Below, in pieces: positions 11,161 to 22,440 of a DNA stretch of 64,000 nt (within the stretch, counting starts at the first letter, position 1; every line of letters begins with the position of its first letter). Under the pieces are notes generated by a model, which was not told the origin of the DNA, searched no databases, and saw only the letters and a program-made list of their open reading frames with translations. The position numbers were made by a program, and so were the translations under genes. This DNA is from Calvatia gigantea (lineage: Eukaryota; Basidiomycota; Agaricomycetes; Agaricales; Lycoperdaceae). The stretch covers positions 868,001 through 932,000 of the forward strand of contig JACAAK010000009.1 of the NCBI GenBank assembly GCA_025093985.1, read 5' to 3'.

Positions 11161-11332
11161 CACGCCGTCCCTCCAGTGTTGTGGGAGGCGCCTGATTCGG
11201 ATAGTAGCAGCAGGTGTTGGAGGTTTGGGAGAGGTTTGGGAGGAGAAGAGGACAAGTCTCTAGATCAGTCATGGTTTGGCGGCCAAACCGTTTGGACGAA
11301 GCCGGGATACGTTTACTTGCTAGATCCAAGAG

Positions 11333-11680
11333 ATGTCGAGGAAGGTGTGGCCCGAGTCGTTTTTCGAATGGCATTTTTTAGGTTCAACAGTGGTTCATAG
11401 TGCGTGTGCTGCGAGTCATCGAGAAGCTGCTGAGGATCCTGTCCTGTTGAGATCACGGCGACCCCGCGAAATTCTCATCCTTGACATACCACACTTCCCT
11501 GACGAACGATTACTCCCAACTCCCTTTTTTCTTCTTCATGATTCTGTCCTTCCTTCTTCTCCGCGCCTTCAAGACCGTTATGTGGCTGTTTTGCAGAACC
11601 CTGATGTAGTGATGGATCAAGAAGTGGAATGGTTCATTGATAAAAATAAACGCCTTCCATGCCACCATCCCCCACCTTAA
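11333..11680 (+). CDS. Hypothetical 115-aa frame (copy A), weak
   Basis: An open frame with ILILDIPHF and VVMDQEVEWFIDKNK near its end. The last ~55 codons and the stop are also open in copy B (to 20126), but copy B has a 2-base insertion before DIPHF, so its longer frame is broken. Amino-acid changes between copies are about as frequent as silent ones by eye, so coding status is doubtful. No family recognised. Confidence 0.22.
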   Translation: MSRKVWPESFFEWHFLGSTVVHSACAASHREAAEDPVLLRSRRPREILILDIPHFPDERLLPTPFFLLHDSVLPSSPRLQDRYVAVLQNPDVVMDQEVEWFIDKNKRLPCHHPPP

Positions 11681-12114
11681 CCGAGATAATGTGATGTGAT
11701 GAGACGGAAGTGGGGGATACTTTACAAAGTTGAAAGCTGAAGGTTTGCATGTCGCGACTCAAGACAAGCACCGACGCACCTCCGAGCTGTTTGTGTCGTT
11801 CTTTCGGCTATCACCCCCGCGGCCGCTCGACAAAAGGAGGGTTGCCCTCAATGCATTTCGTGTCTACGACCATTCCTCGAGGGAAGGGGCGCAGAAGTAT
11901 AGTTCGGGGGGTTTTTTGTGGACGGCACGGCGCGGTATTTGAACTCAAAAGGATACAGCCGTGGTGCAATACATTTTCCGGGCACTTAAGAACCACCGAC
12001 TTCACCCTCCTCGTTTTTCGTTTCCGCCCTTCTACTAACAATACCCCGCTCTATAATATTCTCCCTCCTTTCCCTCCTCCTATATTTTTGTCTGAACACA
12101 AAAAACATCCCTCC

Positions 12115-12800
12115 ATGCCACATCTTTTTACCGATAATTTGCCTGAATATCGATTCCCTGGAGTCGACCCACTAAGGCCTGGAATGATGACTTTTTCGGC
12201 GCAACGATTCCACCCTCCCGTCGCTGCACCTCAAGATGGTGGTGTACCAAGACAGTCAAGTCGGGCCCTAGCCGTGGTTAACTCGACAGAGGTATCATCC
12301 AATATCGACGCACTTGTGGTCCCCATTCTACCTACGACTGTGAGTAGTGCGGTCGATCTGTTGCATCATATTCCGATTCTAAAACTCGTTCTACAGCTGT
12401 CCTCGCGTTTTCTTACCCTTCTGGATACCGGAGCTATGGGTCTCAGGTCCTCTGCGTGGATCCGGGAGGTAAGCGGCTAATTTTTGGTCTATAGTTGTGT
12501 TGTTGAATGACCATCTACACTTCCCAATCAGCTTCACTCCTACTATGAAGACTGCATGACTTGCGCTAGAATGGCGAAGAAAAAGTTGTCAGAGAGCCTC
12601 GCTGCAGTTAAGTCATATGCCCTTAGTGGCTTTAAATGCATGTGGGACTTTATGTTGGTAAGATCAACCACGATCTTTTGTGACATATGCAATGCTGAAC
12701 ATATGAATAGCGAGCTACGGGCTTGTTTAGGCGTCGCGCGATGAATGCTGTGGAGCCTTTGGCTAACTCTCGTTTGCCAACAATACGCGTCGAGATGTAG
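12115..12800 (+). CDS. Four-exon gene, ~170-aa protein of unknown family (copy A)
   Basis: Exons 12115-12339, 12397-12468, 12532-12657 and 12711-12800, total 170 aa, all introns phase 0 (57, 63, 53 bp) with GT-AG ends. The start follows a TATAATATT and a CT-rich leader, as in fungal promoters. The protein has an N-terminal FTDNLPEYRFPGVDP block, a Ser/Pro-containing middle, a Lys-rich exon 3 (CARMAKKKLSE), and a C-terminal exon with GLFRRRAMNAVEPL. Copy B (20560) has the same four exons, splice sites and phases. In the last exon I count about 12 silent changes against 5 amino-acid changes, which indicates selection on the protein. No domain recognised and no signal peptide seen. Confidence 0.72.
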
Positions 12801-13200
12801 TCAAAGGTCGACCGAACATCCGCAAGTGCGGTCATGGTGATCAATCAATCTCTCCCTTGTGTTTCCCGAGAAGCCTCTAAAGTTGTTTGATTGTTGATAA
12901 ATACGGTATCGTTACAACGAATGTTCGATGCGTTGTGTTACATGCTAAGGTTGACAAAAACTGCGTGCTACACACACATAGGGGTTCGGAAAAGAGTAGC
13001 CTTGGACACCAAGTTTTCCGATTGCCCTCATGAATAACCTTCGAGTTGAACGTCATGCAAACATGCCTCCCAATTACTCATGGTAAAGAAATTGATCAGG
13101 ACTATGAAAGTGGCCACGCGACCTTTTGGTGCTTGGTGTTACTCGGCTCGCCGTCCCCGCTCCCACGTGAAGAGACGAAGAACCTATTTTTCAACGAAAC

Positions 13201-14417
13201 AAAAGTGGGGTAGGGTGAATACCTTCGACCCTTTCGTGTTCTAGGCGGTGAGCGCAGTGATGACGCTTGCGCCGTAGCAGCCATGTGCGCCAAATGTTTT
13301 TTTAGATCGGCCTAGAGTGATAATTTGAAAGTTCCAGTCTGGCTTTTGGAAGAAAGTATGAACGGCAATTGTACCTTGATACCTGTGCCACCACTGCAGT
13401 CTGAACCGGCGATGGTGAGAACAGGAGGCGAATCTGCGTTTCTCGGCATCGTGGTGTTCATACACCCAGGGAAGGAGAGAGACCAAAACATCATATCAAA
13501 AATGACGACCTTGTCGATTTCCTTATTTGGTAGCTCTTCTTGGAGAAGACTTCAAGAACAACGCCTCATCTGGTAGCAAGAAAATAAGGGAAATGCGGTA
13601 CAATAGACAAGGAGATATACGAGAACCAGAATGTATGCAATACGCTCATTCGGTGATCGCCGAAACATGGTTTTAAGGAAAGGATTTTGGCCCCGCAGGG
13701 AGGGCCACCCCGTCAAAGGCGACACCGGTTCATAGGTCGAACACAGTTAGTATTTCCACATAGTAAACCAGCCATACACCCGTCGGGTCCCTGTATGATT
13801 CCGAAGCCACATGCAGAAATTACCTCTCCACCAACCAATCATCGCACAAATGTGGAGTTAATCAAAACGAGCTCTTTCACGGCGTAGGGAGGAGCCTCAC
13901 AACAGACGCAACTCCAGACGCCTTTCTTGGGGTGTGGGGAATGTCGCAACGCTCCCGCCTATGCCCCCCCCCTTCCTCAGCTATTTGTCTCACATCAGTG
14001 CTCCCTGTAGATTTTGAAGCTGGCGAGGACAACTTGGAGCCCCAGGCCACATCGGCCGGGGTTCGGATTAAAATTAAAAAGTTATTGGGCATTTCCTTGG
14101 ACGCATGGAAGCGAGGCCGCTGTGATGTGATATAACCTTCCATTAATCAACAAAGAGAGAAGTGAAATAAGAGAGAGGGTGAAACAAGAGCGGGACGTTT
14201 CGGATATGCATCCCACCCCTTGAGCACCAGCATTAAGTGTCGATGGACCCTATTTGTATGAAGGTGGCTCGGAAACTCATTACAAAAAGGATGTCATAGT
14301 CAAACTGTGGGACCCAGCCACTGGCCTTGCGATGATCTCGAAGTAAAGATAGATAATAACACACACATTCCTAGCTGTCTAATGTTAAGCATGGAAGTTT
14401 CGTCCTCAACATACCTA
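13201..14417. other. No supported gene
   Basis: Only short overlapping frames without family signals. The duplicated segment fades into this stretch, which has no counterpart in copy B. A C-run near 13967 and low-complexity patches are the only notable features. Confidence 0.5.
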
Positions 14418-15756
14418 CTAAGCCACCGTCGAAAGCGTGGAAGCGGAGGTAGATGCTAGAGTTTCCTTGAGCTGTAGAACAATCTTCCAAATTCTCTCCC
14501 TGCTCCTCACGTTCGGTGACCTCTTGCAAGCGAGGTGATATGCAAACCACGGTATCTTTTGCTCATTTTCTGACCCACCCGCGTTTGGAGTGGCCAGCTC
14601 CTGCCAATCGTCCCTCCAGCGCACTATCTCGGTATCCCCTTCCTTGCACTGAATGGGACCCACGGGCAAATACCACGGCCTCTCTCGTCGAATCCAAGGA
14701 TAGGTAAACCTGTCAAGGTACGCACGAAAGCGGTCATAGAGGACCCTTGTGGTAGAGATAAAGCGCAACATGCTTTCGGGAGGGAGGTAGCCAAGGACGA
14801 TCTCCGTCAATTCTGGTGGAAGTGCCAGAAGTGGTGCACCTTTCGAGACCTCAAATAGACCCACACCACCCTCTTCCAGCGTCGCAAATTGAATCCGTGG
14901 ACAACTTTCAGCCAGTCTGGCCGCCCCTCCAACTGGAAATATACCGGGATGCTTAAACACCCACATATTGCCCCTTCCCATCCATGCATCCTCTAGGATC
15001 TCCTCGTCAGATTTACCCTCTTGCGTAAGAAGTTTCAGCCACTGCTTTTGCAGCTCAAAATCGTCGATGTAATCGCTGTCCTCACTAAAGTCGTCGAGGT
15101 CTGCAATCTGGCCCCACTGTACGTCTGTTTCCTGCGTCCGCTGAACCGGTCCATAATCCACATTTGGAAAAGCGGAGCGCCCATCCTGCCCGCCAACTGA
15201 GAATACGAGCTCATAGAACACATGTGCCTTTAGTCCGGGGATCAGATGTTGCAAGATGAGGAATGCGCAGAAGTCGATGAGGATACGATCCGCCCCACAA
15301 CCTTCATAGCGTATTTCGTCATCTCCTTGATGTCCGAGGTAGACTCCATACTCCGGATAATCGGATGGGACGACGTCGAACATATACGTAACTGTCTTTT
15401 CATTGAGGACCTCTGGTTCTACTAACTGCATGAGATATCCCACATTAACTTATATAACACAAGCTTACTGGTTACAGCTTCTGGTACAACAAGTTCTCCG
15501 TTTTCATTGGTTTTGCAAGGAGTGACGAGAACATAGCTGCTCGTTGCCTCAACATCTTCGCTTGTATACTTCAGGCCTTCCCGCACCGCATTGGAAGGCA
15601 GCCGCCTGCTGTTATATATGACCTCCTCGTGAGTGTTTTCTGGTTCATAATAGTCCTCATAATCTTCGGGATCTGTTTCTTCTTCCGAATCCCACAGGTC
15701 CCTCCCATCGCGGACACCAGAGATATACTCCACAAACTGTCCATTTTGATTCCTGG
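14418..15756 (-). CDS. F-box domain protein (5' end unresolved)
   Basis: Visible exons 15756-15476 and 15425-14418, joined by a 50-bp intron (GTAACC...CAG) that keeps phase 0; about 430 aa are seen. The F-box lies about 200 residues before the end (ALPPELTEIVLGYLPPESML). The N-terminal part is acidic (DSEEETDPEDYEDYYEPE), and a second acidic block (DDFSEDSDYIDDF) precedes the F-box. F-box proteins recruit substrates to SCF ubiquitin ligases; the target is unknown. The first visible exon begins at an acceptor (TTGACAG|CC) with an in-frame stop upstream, so at least one 5' exon is missing from my model; frames at 15831-16073 may hold it. The copy A counterpart is a truncated fragment. Confidence 0.75.
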
Positions 15757-16261
15757 CTGTCAATCACTATCACTTGAGTTTAGACGAAGGAAGCCGACCT
15801 CATTTTCGTCGTTCATGAACATCCACCCAGTTATCTTTTAAGTTGCCCCATAAGCCCATGAATACCATGAGCCTGAATGGTCACATACCACGCAGTAACG
15901 ATCACATGGCATGCTTGAACGAACGTAATGGGTGTATCAAATAATTCGAGCGAAGTAAGAGAAGAGACGTTGTCGAAGGCCCTCCAAGACCAAGATGCAG
16001 TGGCAGCAGAAGTCCAACCTGCAAGCCGGGAGATGGTTATCACTGGGTCAGAATTCAGGTCATAAACAACCAAGCGGCGATGCGCTTGTAAATCGGTTTA
16101 AGTCCAAGCCTTCTCAAGGCCTTGTATCTATGCTCCCACAACGAAGTTCTACCCCCAGCTATGGTTATGAAACACTGGATAGAGATCTTAATTGACTTCA
16201 CTCCACCTCAGAATCATATAGCACTTACCCCGGTCAGCCTCTCCACAAATCATTTTTCACC

Positions 16262-16612
16262 GAGGTGGAGCTTCACTCAATTGACTACAGCTCTCTCCCT
16301 CAGCTTACTTCCGCTCTGGCAAGCGTTGAGACAGTCATAGTCACCTTGTACTCTGGTGATGACATCACACCCACTGTCAATCTCATCGAGGCATCTAGTA
16401 AAGCCGTTGGTGTGACACGCTTCGCCCCCCAGAGTTCGTTTTCACCTCTAGGGCCAATGCTCGACTTGATCTGATCGAGCCGAAGCGCCGTATCTGGGAG
16501 ATGTTGAAACAAAGTAGGCTCGAATATTCAGCGTGAACCCTGATCTTTTTGTTATCGGCGTCCCTGCGGAGTCTTGGAATTCACAAGAAGGCTAGTTCGA
16601 TGAGGGTGTGTG
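16262..16612 (+). pseudogene. NmrA-like pseudogene (copy B)
   Basis: It aligns to codons about 50-140 of the intact gene at 7131. The start codon and Rossmann loop are missing. An extra codon is present (SSKAVGV), a frame slip lies near 16430, and after SAW-like sequence near 16533 the text jumps to positions equivalent to 7618 and then to the 3' end near 8030. At least three deletions remove roughly two thirds of the gene. It cannot encode an enzyme. Confidence 0.92.
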
Positions 16613-17149
16613 ACAAATTTGATAGACTACAACGATAACACACTGAAACGAGCAGAAAACAAAAGGGTGTTGCAGCATGTGGTAGATACGAAATCAAGAG
16701 AACAAATGCGAGTTATGCTGTAGAGAAGGAATAATATATGCAAGTAACCACGATTTTCTTTTGCTTCAACGTTAAAGACGCAACAGTGTTCTCGGGAAGC
16801 TGAGCATCGGAAACTCTCAACAAGGGTATTCGTGGGTTTACTCACGGCCGGTGTACCAGGGATTGGGTTGCAAAGTCGTAATCTTTTCCCGGCGCGCGGC
16901 GAAACTGTGAGTATGGTGTCTCCTACTCTGGAGCGCATGGCGACGTTGCGAACACCGTTAGGAGAAGGTGGGTGACGCGTGGATTCCAAATCAGATTTTT
17001 TGGATCGGAGGTTCTGTTGTCGGCATCACTGAAAATGAAGTCGGGTGTGTTCTCGTCGGGATGGGGTGTGTGGTTTTGAGGCGGATAGTGAAGTAATGGT
17101 GCGAGAAAATGGTTGTGAGGTTGGGTTGATGTAAGGCCAGAGACTTTTG

Positions 17150-17700
17150 TGGAAAACTTCAAGATATGGAAGCGTAACTTGACCTTTAATATCTCCAGAG
17201 TTGATATCAGTGGGTTTCACTCCTACTTCATGTTTCGAGGACCCTTTGCTCTGGATTTCCTTGATTCTTCGTTGATCGTTGGTGCCTAAATTAGTGAGCT
17301 GCCTAGAAAGACGGAGGGCCTTTTGATTTGTATTCAGACTTTGCAGCTCGTTGTTCGGGGCTACCCCTAGGTCACTTGGACGCTTGCTTGCGTCTACCAA
17401 CTTTCCAACAGGATAATTCAAGCCTTAGACGTCCTCTCCGGGGTCTGACAGAGTCGGATACCCAGAATTACTTTCATTGTGGGTTGAGGGCCTTATGGTT
17501 GGGGAAGTCTGGATGGTGGGGCATTCGGAGGGAGGCACCGTACTGGGTCCTTCTGGTGTGGCTCAGCTCGTAAAGTTGGTAGGATTTGACATGGACACGC
17601 CGTGCCTTACGGACACAATGGATTTCAGCGTTGCTTGAATATATACTAGCAAAGTCAACTTACCAGAGAAAATCGGATAGGGCTTCAAAAGGTTGCGGGT
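17150..17700 (-). pseudogene. Minus-strand gene remnant of unknown family (copy B)
   Basis: This is the counterpart of 8640-9300. Its frame is open longer here (17421 downward, with KLVDASKRPSDLGVAPNNE and HEVGVKPTDINSGDIKGQV), but a stop sits where copy A has NFTSWADH. The donor GTAAGT near 17665 and the AAG acceptor near 17608 are kept. Family unknown; gene model incomplete. Confidence 0.3.
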
Positions 17701-18314
17701 GAGATTCAGTCGCGTAGTAGTTGACAATGCGCTGTACCAGACGTGTTACCACCAGGATTGGATAGCGCTCCCGAGGAAAGTGGGTGCTGAACGGAATACT
17801 GTGCTCGGTCGTTCGCCGGACGCGGTGGGCGTTGTTTCGTCATTAGCGTGTGCACCAGTGGTGGCAGCTTGAAAGGATCTCGTGAAGGGCACGGTGGTGA
17901 GGAGGTGGGCAGATTATAAATTATTTGAACTTGAATTTATGGTTGGTGTGCTCTGACCATTTCGGAATAAACCGATGCTTCACTTCGTCCACAACGACCA
18001 AAAAACATGTCCACTTTCTGTCGCTCTTCCTGCCTTTATTTTCCTCGTTGTATGCCACGATGTGTGGCTCATTTTCGACGGTCACGCTTCCTTGTTCGTT
18101 GTTGTGCTGACTTCGTTGTGGGTAGCCAGGGGTCTGAAGCTTCCACAAATCCAAACGACACACGCAGTGATTGCATAGACCGACAAAGTCAGTTTACGAC
18201 TGGGGTCGGCTGCCATCAGCTAAGCCAGGAAGGAGCTGGTGGTTATTTTTTGGGAAAAGGAGGGTGTATGGTTCAAAGTCGGTGCGCAACCATATTCCAG
18301 CATAATTGTTCCTC

Positions 18315-18515
18315 TTATCCACCGAAACAGTTTATGTTTACTCGCTCTCGCTTCCAAAGCCTGATAATTTTTCTACCGCCAACACGCTCGTCCTCAAAAA
18401 TGTCGTTTCCAAAACCTGTTTCTCGAGCTTGAACGTACGATCGCCCGCTTCTGGCTGTTGACGCCTTCTTTGGTTCAAACACAGCAACTTCGGCTCGAGC
18501 ATCAAACGGGTGCAT
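18315..18515 (-). CDS. Small conserved minus-strand frame, unknown (copy B)
   Basis: 66 aa from ATG at 18515, ending KRERVNINCFGG, parallel to 9938-10123 in copy A (same start context AATATGCA, same stop). Internal length changes between the copies are multiples of three. Possibly a terminal exon of a larger gene whose start would be near 19030, where a TATAAAA box and ATG are also shared. No family recognised. Confidence 0.35.
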   Translation of the reverse strand: MHPFDARAEVAVFEPKKASTARSGRSYVQARETGFGNDIFEDERVGGRKIIRLWKRERVNINCFGG

Positions 18516-19239
18516 ATTCTTTTGGTCTTAAGCGAGTCCTCGGCGGCCATATCGTTCCAAGACTACTTCCTTAGATCGTACTGGTGTGGACCTGAGCCTC
18601 GCGCAACATTCGCAATTTCGGCCATTTGCACGTATACCCCGTCGTCCGTCGCTTTTCCCAGTCCCTGTCGATACTCCACGATTTTAAACCTCAAGACTGG
18701 GTCTTAGGGCAGTTCGTAGGTTTATCTGGCCCGCGGAGCCACTTCATTGGAGAGCCAACTATTTGGATATTGGGTCTTGAAACCAGTCATTGTACAACCA
18801 AGGTCTTGAAGCTTTTGGCATTCAAGACTCGCACCCTTGTGTTATAACTCGACCCATTCTCATCGCCGGTTCTGGAGACCGTATCTTCATTCCGGGCGCT
18901 TACGTAGGATCGACGCCCATCTTGTCGTCTTGACTCGTCTTGGAGCTACCCCTCTTGATCGGTCGACCCTTGAAGCAGACAGTCTTGCTTATTCCCCACC
19001 CCGCTTTACCAAAGAACAATCAGTCTCATTCTGTAGTAGTGGTTTAAAGATGGGAGGTCTCAATCTGACTCACCGTTTGGGCCTTTTTATACCCGCGTGG
19101 GTTATGTCCCGGCGCTAGGGTGCCATCATGGCTTGATGTCTCCAAAATAGCAATCTGACTAGGAGGGCGGGAACGCGTGCGACATTTTGTATGCGATGGG
19201 AACGCGCCAGGATGGTGAATGTTGATGTCTTAGGTGGTA

Positions 19240-19710
19240 TTAGCGCGCCTCGACTAAGCTGGGGGGAAACGGCCTTTCCCCGACCTTTTCATGTTTCTTG
19301 CGCTCGGCGTTTGCAGGACTGTCGATTTTGTCAACAAGGTCACGTATCACCGCCTGGTCGGTTGGTGGATGTCCGATAAGACATCCTTCAGCTTAATCAC
19401 TTGCGTCCGTAGCGCAAGGTGCTTACCCAGTTCTCCGTTGTGAAGTGGCCACAGCTCTTGTGCATACGCCGTACCCCATCGCATGGCCATCCGCCGCAGT
19501 CACCTCCTGTAAAGACCACGAGAGGAGCTTCACGTCTCCGTGGTTCGGAACATGCCGTCCCTTCAGTGTCAGGAGCACCGATTGGGACAATAGTAGCAGG
19601 TATTGGAGGATTGGGGGGAGAGGAGGGTAGGTAGCCAGATGTTGGAGTAGGACGTTCTCTGCTGCACAAGAGCGGTGTTGAGGAGGGTGTATGGCCCTTT
19701 CGCCAGGCGG
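19240..19710 (-). CDS. Spliced minus-strand frame with CX4CX6HX2C motif, unknown (copy B)
   Basis: Exon 19710-19427 starts after a good acceptor (GCTAAACTGTAG) and ends TTENW; a 73-bp intron (19426-19354) follows, then exon 19353-19240 (AVIRDLVDKIDSPANAERKK, stop at 19240). The motif C-GGWP-C-DGVRRM-H-KS-C matches the copy A spacing. The first exon is Pro-rich. Upstream exons are not resolved. Function unknown. Confidence 0.42.
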
Positions 19711-20559
19711 CTACAGTTTAGCTGTCAATTGTTTGGACGAAACAGGGATACGTTTACTTGCTGCATCCAGGAGGTGTCGAGGAAGGTGTGGCTCGGGGCC
19801 ATTTTTTGGATGGCACGTTTTGGGTTCAACAATGGTTGTAGTGCGTGTGCTGCGAGCTGCCAAAAAGCTGTTGACAGTCCTGTCCTATTGTTGAGATCAT
19901 TACAGCCCCGCAAAATTCTCATACCTTTGACATACCACACTTCCTTGATAAACGAGTACTCCTAGCTCCCTTTTTTCTTCGTCGCGTTTCTTTCCTCCGT
20001 TCTTCTCCGCGCCTTCAAGATCATTATGTGGCTGTTTTGCAGAACTCTGATGTGGTGATGGATCAAGAAGTGGAACGGTCCGTTGACAAAAATAAACACA
20101 TCCCATGCCATTATTCTCCACCTTAACCGAGATAATGTGATGCGACGAGGCGGGAGGGGAGAATACTTCGCCAAACTGAAAGCAGAAGGATTGCATGTCG
20201 CGCCTCAAGGCAAGCGACACTACACCTCCGAACTGTTCGCGCCATTCTTTCAACTATCAGTCTCGCAGCTGTCCGACAAAGGGAGGGTTGCCCGAATTGC
20301 ATTCCGTGTCTGCTACCTTTCCTTGAGAGATTCAAGGCGGCGGCAGTATAGTTCGCGGGTTTTTTTTGAGGGCGGCACGGCGCGGTATTTGAACTCAAAA
20401 GGATAAAGCCGCGGTGCAATACAATTTTCGGGCACTCAAGAACCACCGTCTTCATCCCATTTTTCATTTTCGCCCTTCCACTAACGATACCCCGCTTTAT
20501 AATATCCTCCCTCCTTTTCCTCATCATACATCTCTTGTCTGAACACAAAAACACCCCTC

Positions 20560-21245
20560 ATGACACATCCTTTTATTGACAATTTACCCGAATATCGATT
20601 CCCCGGAGTTGACCCACCAAGGCCTGGCTTGGTGACTTTTTCGGCACAACGATTTCATCCTCCGGTCGCTACACCTCAAGATGGTAGTGTACCAGGACAG
20701 TCAAGCCAGGCTCCAGTTGTTGTTGACCCCGTAGAGGCATCGTGCACTATCGACACAGTTGTAACCCCCGCCCTTCCTGTGGGTAGTGCAGCTGGCCTGT
20801 TCACACCATATTCCAATTCTTAAACTTGTCCTGCAGCTGTCCTCACGTTTCCTTACCCTCCTGGATACTGGAGCCAGGAGTATTAGGTCCTCGGTATGGA
20901 TCCGGAAGGTGAGCAGCTCCTTTTTCTCTGTATTCGTGTTGTTGAACGACTACTTAACCTTCGTAACCAGCTTCATTCCTGTTTTGAGAACTGCGCGATT
21001 TGCGCTAGAATCGGAAAGAAAAAGTTGTCAGAGTGCCTCACGGCAGTCGGGTCGTATGCTCTCAATGGTTTTACATACTTGTGGGATTTTGCAGTGGTGA
21101 GATTAACCGCGCTTTTTTTGTGACATACACATATGACACTGAATTGCACGAACAGCGTGGTACTGGTTTGTTCAGGCGCCATGCGATGAATGCTGTAGAA
21201 CCTCTGACCAACTCGCGCTTACCAACGATACGCATCGAGATGTAA
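20560..21245 (+). CDS. Four-exon gene, 168-aa protein of unknown family (copy B)
   Basis: Exons 20560-20778, 20837-20908, 20971-21096 and 21156-21245 (introns 58, 62, 59 bp, all phase 0). Intron 1 differs by one base in length from copy A, so unspliced reading would shift frame while the spliced protein stays aligned; this supports splicing. Conserved blocks are IDNLPEYRFPGVDP, LSSRFLTLLDTGA, CARIGKKKLSECL and GLFRRHAMNAVEPL. Exon 3 has Cys residues (CFENCAIC) not all shared with copy A. TTATAATAT and a CT-rich leader lie upstream of the ATG. Function unknown. Confidence 0.72.
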
Positions 21246-21670
21246 TCTAAGGTCGGCACAGTCAGTGTAGGACTGATTCGCCTACATGTTATCGTCTCAA
21301 AAATTCCGTTAATAGTGTGGTGATCGTCTCCGCAACAGACCGAATATCTGCAAGCGTGTTTATGGTGGACAATCAGTTTCGTCTGCATTTTCTCGAGAAG
21401 CCTCCAAAGTTGTTTAAACGTTAATAACTATGGTATCGTTTCCAATGAATGTTCAATGCGTTTTGCTATGATGCCAAGGCCGACAGAAAATGTGCACTAC
21501 ACGCAGCTGCTCTCTTCTTAAACGTCGCCTTCGCTTTGGGGTTCGGAAAGAAATTGACCAGGACTGATGGTGGTTACGCAACCTCGCTACCGGGTTTACC
21601 GTCCCTGTTTCACGTACTGGAGAATCCGAAGACAATTTGCGACATAATTCTGCCGTTCCATGTTTCAACA

Positions 21671-22200
21671 CTAAAATATGGGCATGGTTCTATTACCCAT
21701 GAAAGGTTACCCAGGTCAACTGTGGAACAACAAGTCTCGGGCCAACTGGTCAGCTAGAGCGAAGAATGCGGGCCAAGCTCTGCATAGGAGAGAGTAGGGA
21801 GTTGCTGCTGTCAGAATCCCCTCAAGAGGACTAAAGCTACTGAAAAAAAAAGAGCTCCTGATCGACTCGTGGGTGGTGACAATCCCCTACTATCATTCCA
21901 TGGGGTGTTAAAACACTTTTTGAGGCAGGCGGCTTTACCTTTACATAATCTCCTCGTGATCTTGAAATTCAGCATGAAGGTCGAGGAGTGTCTCCGCTGG
22001 TCTAATAGGTTGGGCAGGATCAGATGGCCATAATCTCTGTTGCGTCGTGGAAGTGTGCCTCACAATAACACATCTACTCTATGAAAAAATAGATGGTTAG
22101 AATGGTGTATATGTCTAGATAAAAAACATATTCTATCTTGTTAATCATATTTACTGGTTGGACTTTGAAAAAATGTATGACCGCCTTTCCATATATGGAC
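21671..22200. other. No supported gene; AT-rich toward 22070
   Basis: From about 22070 the composition becomes strongly AT-rich and leads into the tRNA-like element at 22248. No coding frame has support. Confidence 0.5.
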
Positions 22201-22247
22201 AGCTGTGAAGTCACTATATATTTGTAATCTTTCCATTGTATATACAA

Positions 22248-22342
22248 GGCCATATGGTCTAGTGGCTTGGATCGCTGGTAGGATATTCTATCTGTGTATG
22301 TGATCTTTGCCATGGGCCTTGTGTTCAATCCTTGCTCGTGTT
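22248..22342 (+). repeat. tRNA-Glu-like sequence, probable SINE head or tRNA pseudogene
   Basis: CATATGGTCTAGTGGCTTGG (22251-22270) matches the 5' half and A box of eukaryotic tRNA-Glu. GTGTTCAATCC (22321-22331) matches a pol III B box apart from small changes. The anticodon arm between them is degenerate and the acceptor stem does not pair, so it is not a working tRNA. It lies in an AT-rich segment next to a truncated peroxygenase gene, which suggests a tRNA-derived SINE that inserted there. I could not fix the 3' end or flanking duplications. Confidence 0.6.
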
Positions 22343-22440
22343 GATCATTTTATTTAGATTAACTCAGGTAATTATTTATCCAGGATAAACCCGGGTTGAG
22401 ATAATCTAATCCGGATTAACATAATTAGGATGCTCAACGT

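Larger units (their letters stand above)
6465..13200. repeat. Tandem segmental duplication, copy A
   Basis: From about 6465 to about 13200 this segment aligns in the same order and orientation with copy B (about 15640-21670), judged by eye at roughly 75-90 percent in the blocks compared, with indels. Shared landmarks in order: F-box gene 5' part, NmrA-like gene, a minus-strand block with a conserved intron-like site, a small minus-strand frame, a block with a Cys/His motif, and a four-exon gene. The left end is cut by the retrotransposon cluster; the right end fades after 13200. Confidence 0.9.
15640..21670. repeat. Tandem segmental duplication, copy B
   Basis: Same order and orientation as copy A (about 6465-13200). 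It is shorter, partly because the NmrA-like gene here has lost most of its sequence. The distance between equivalent points is about 8.5-9 kb. The F-box gene lies at its left junction, intact on this side. Confidence 0.9.

Noticed and set aside
19900..20253. 117-aa minus-strand frame in copy B
   Set aside because: Not open in copy A and without any recognisable motif.
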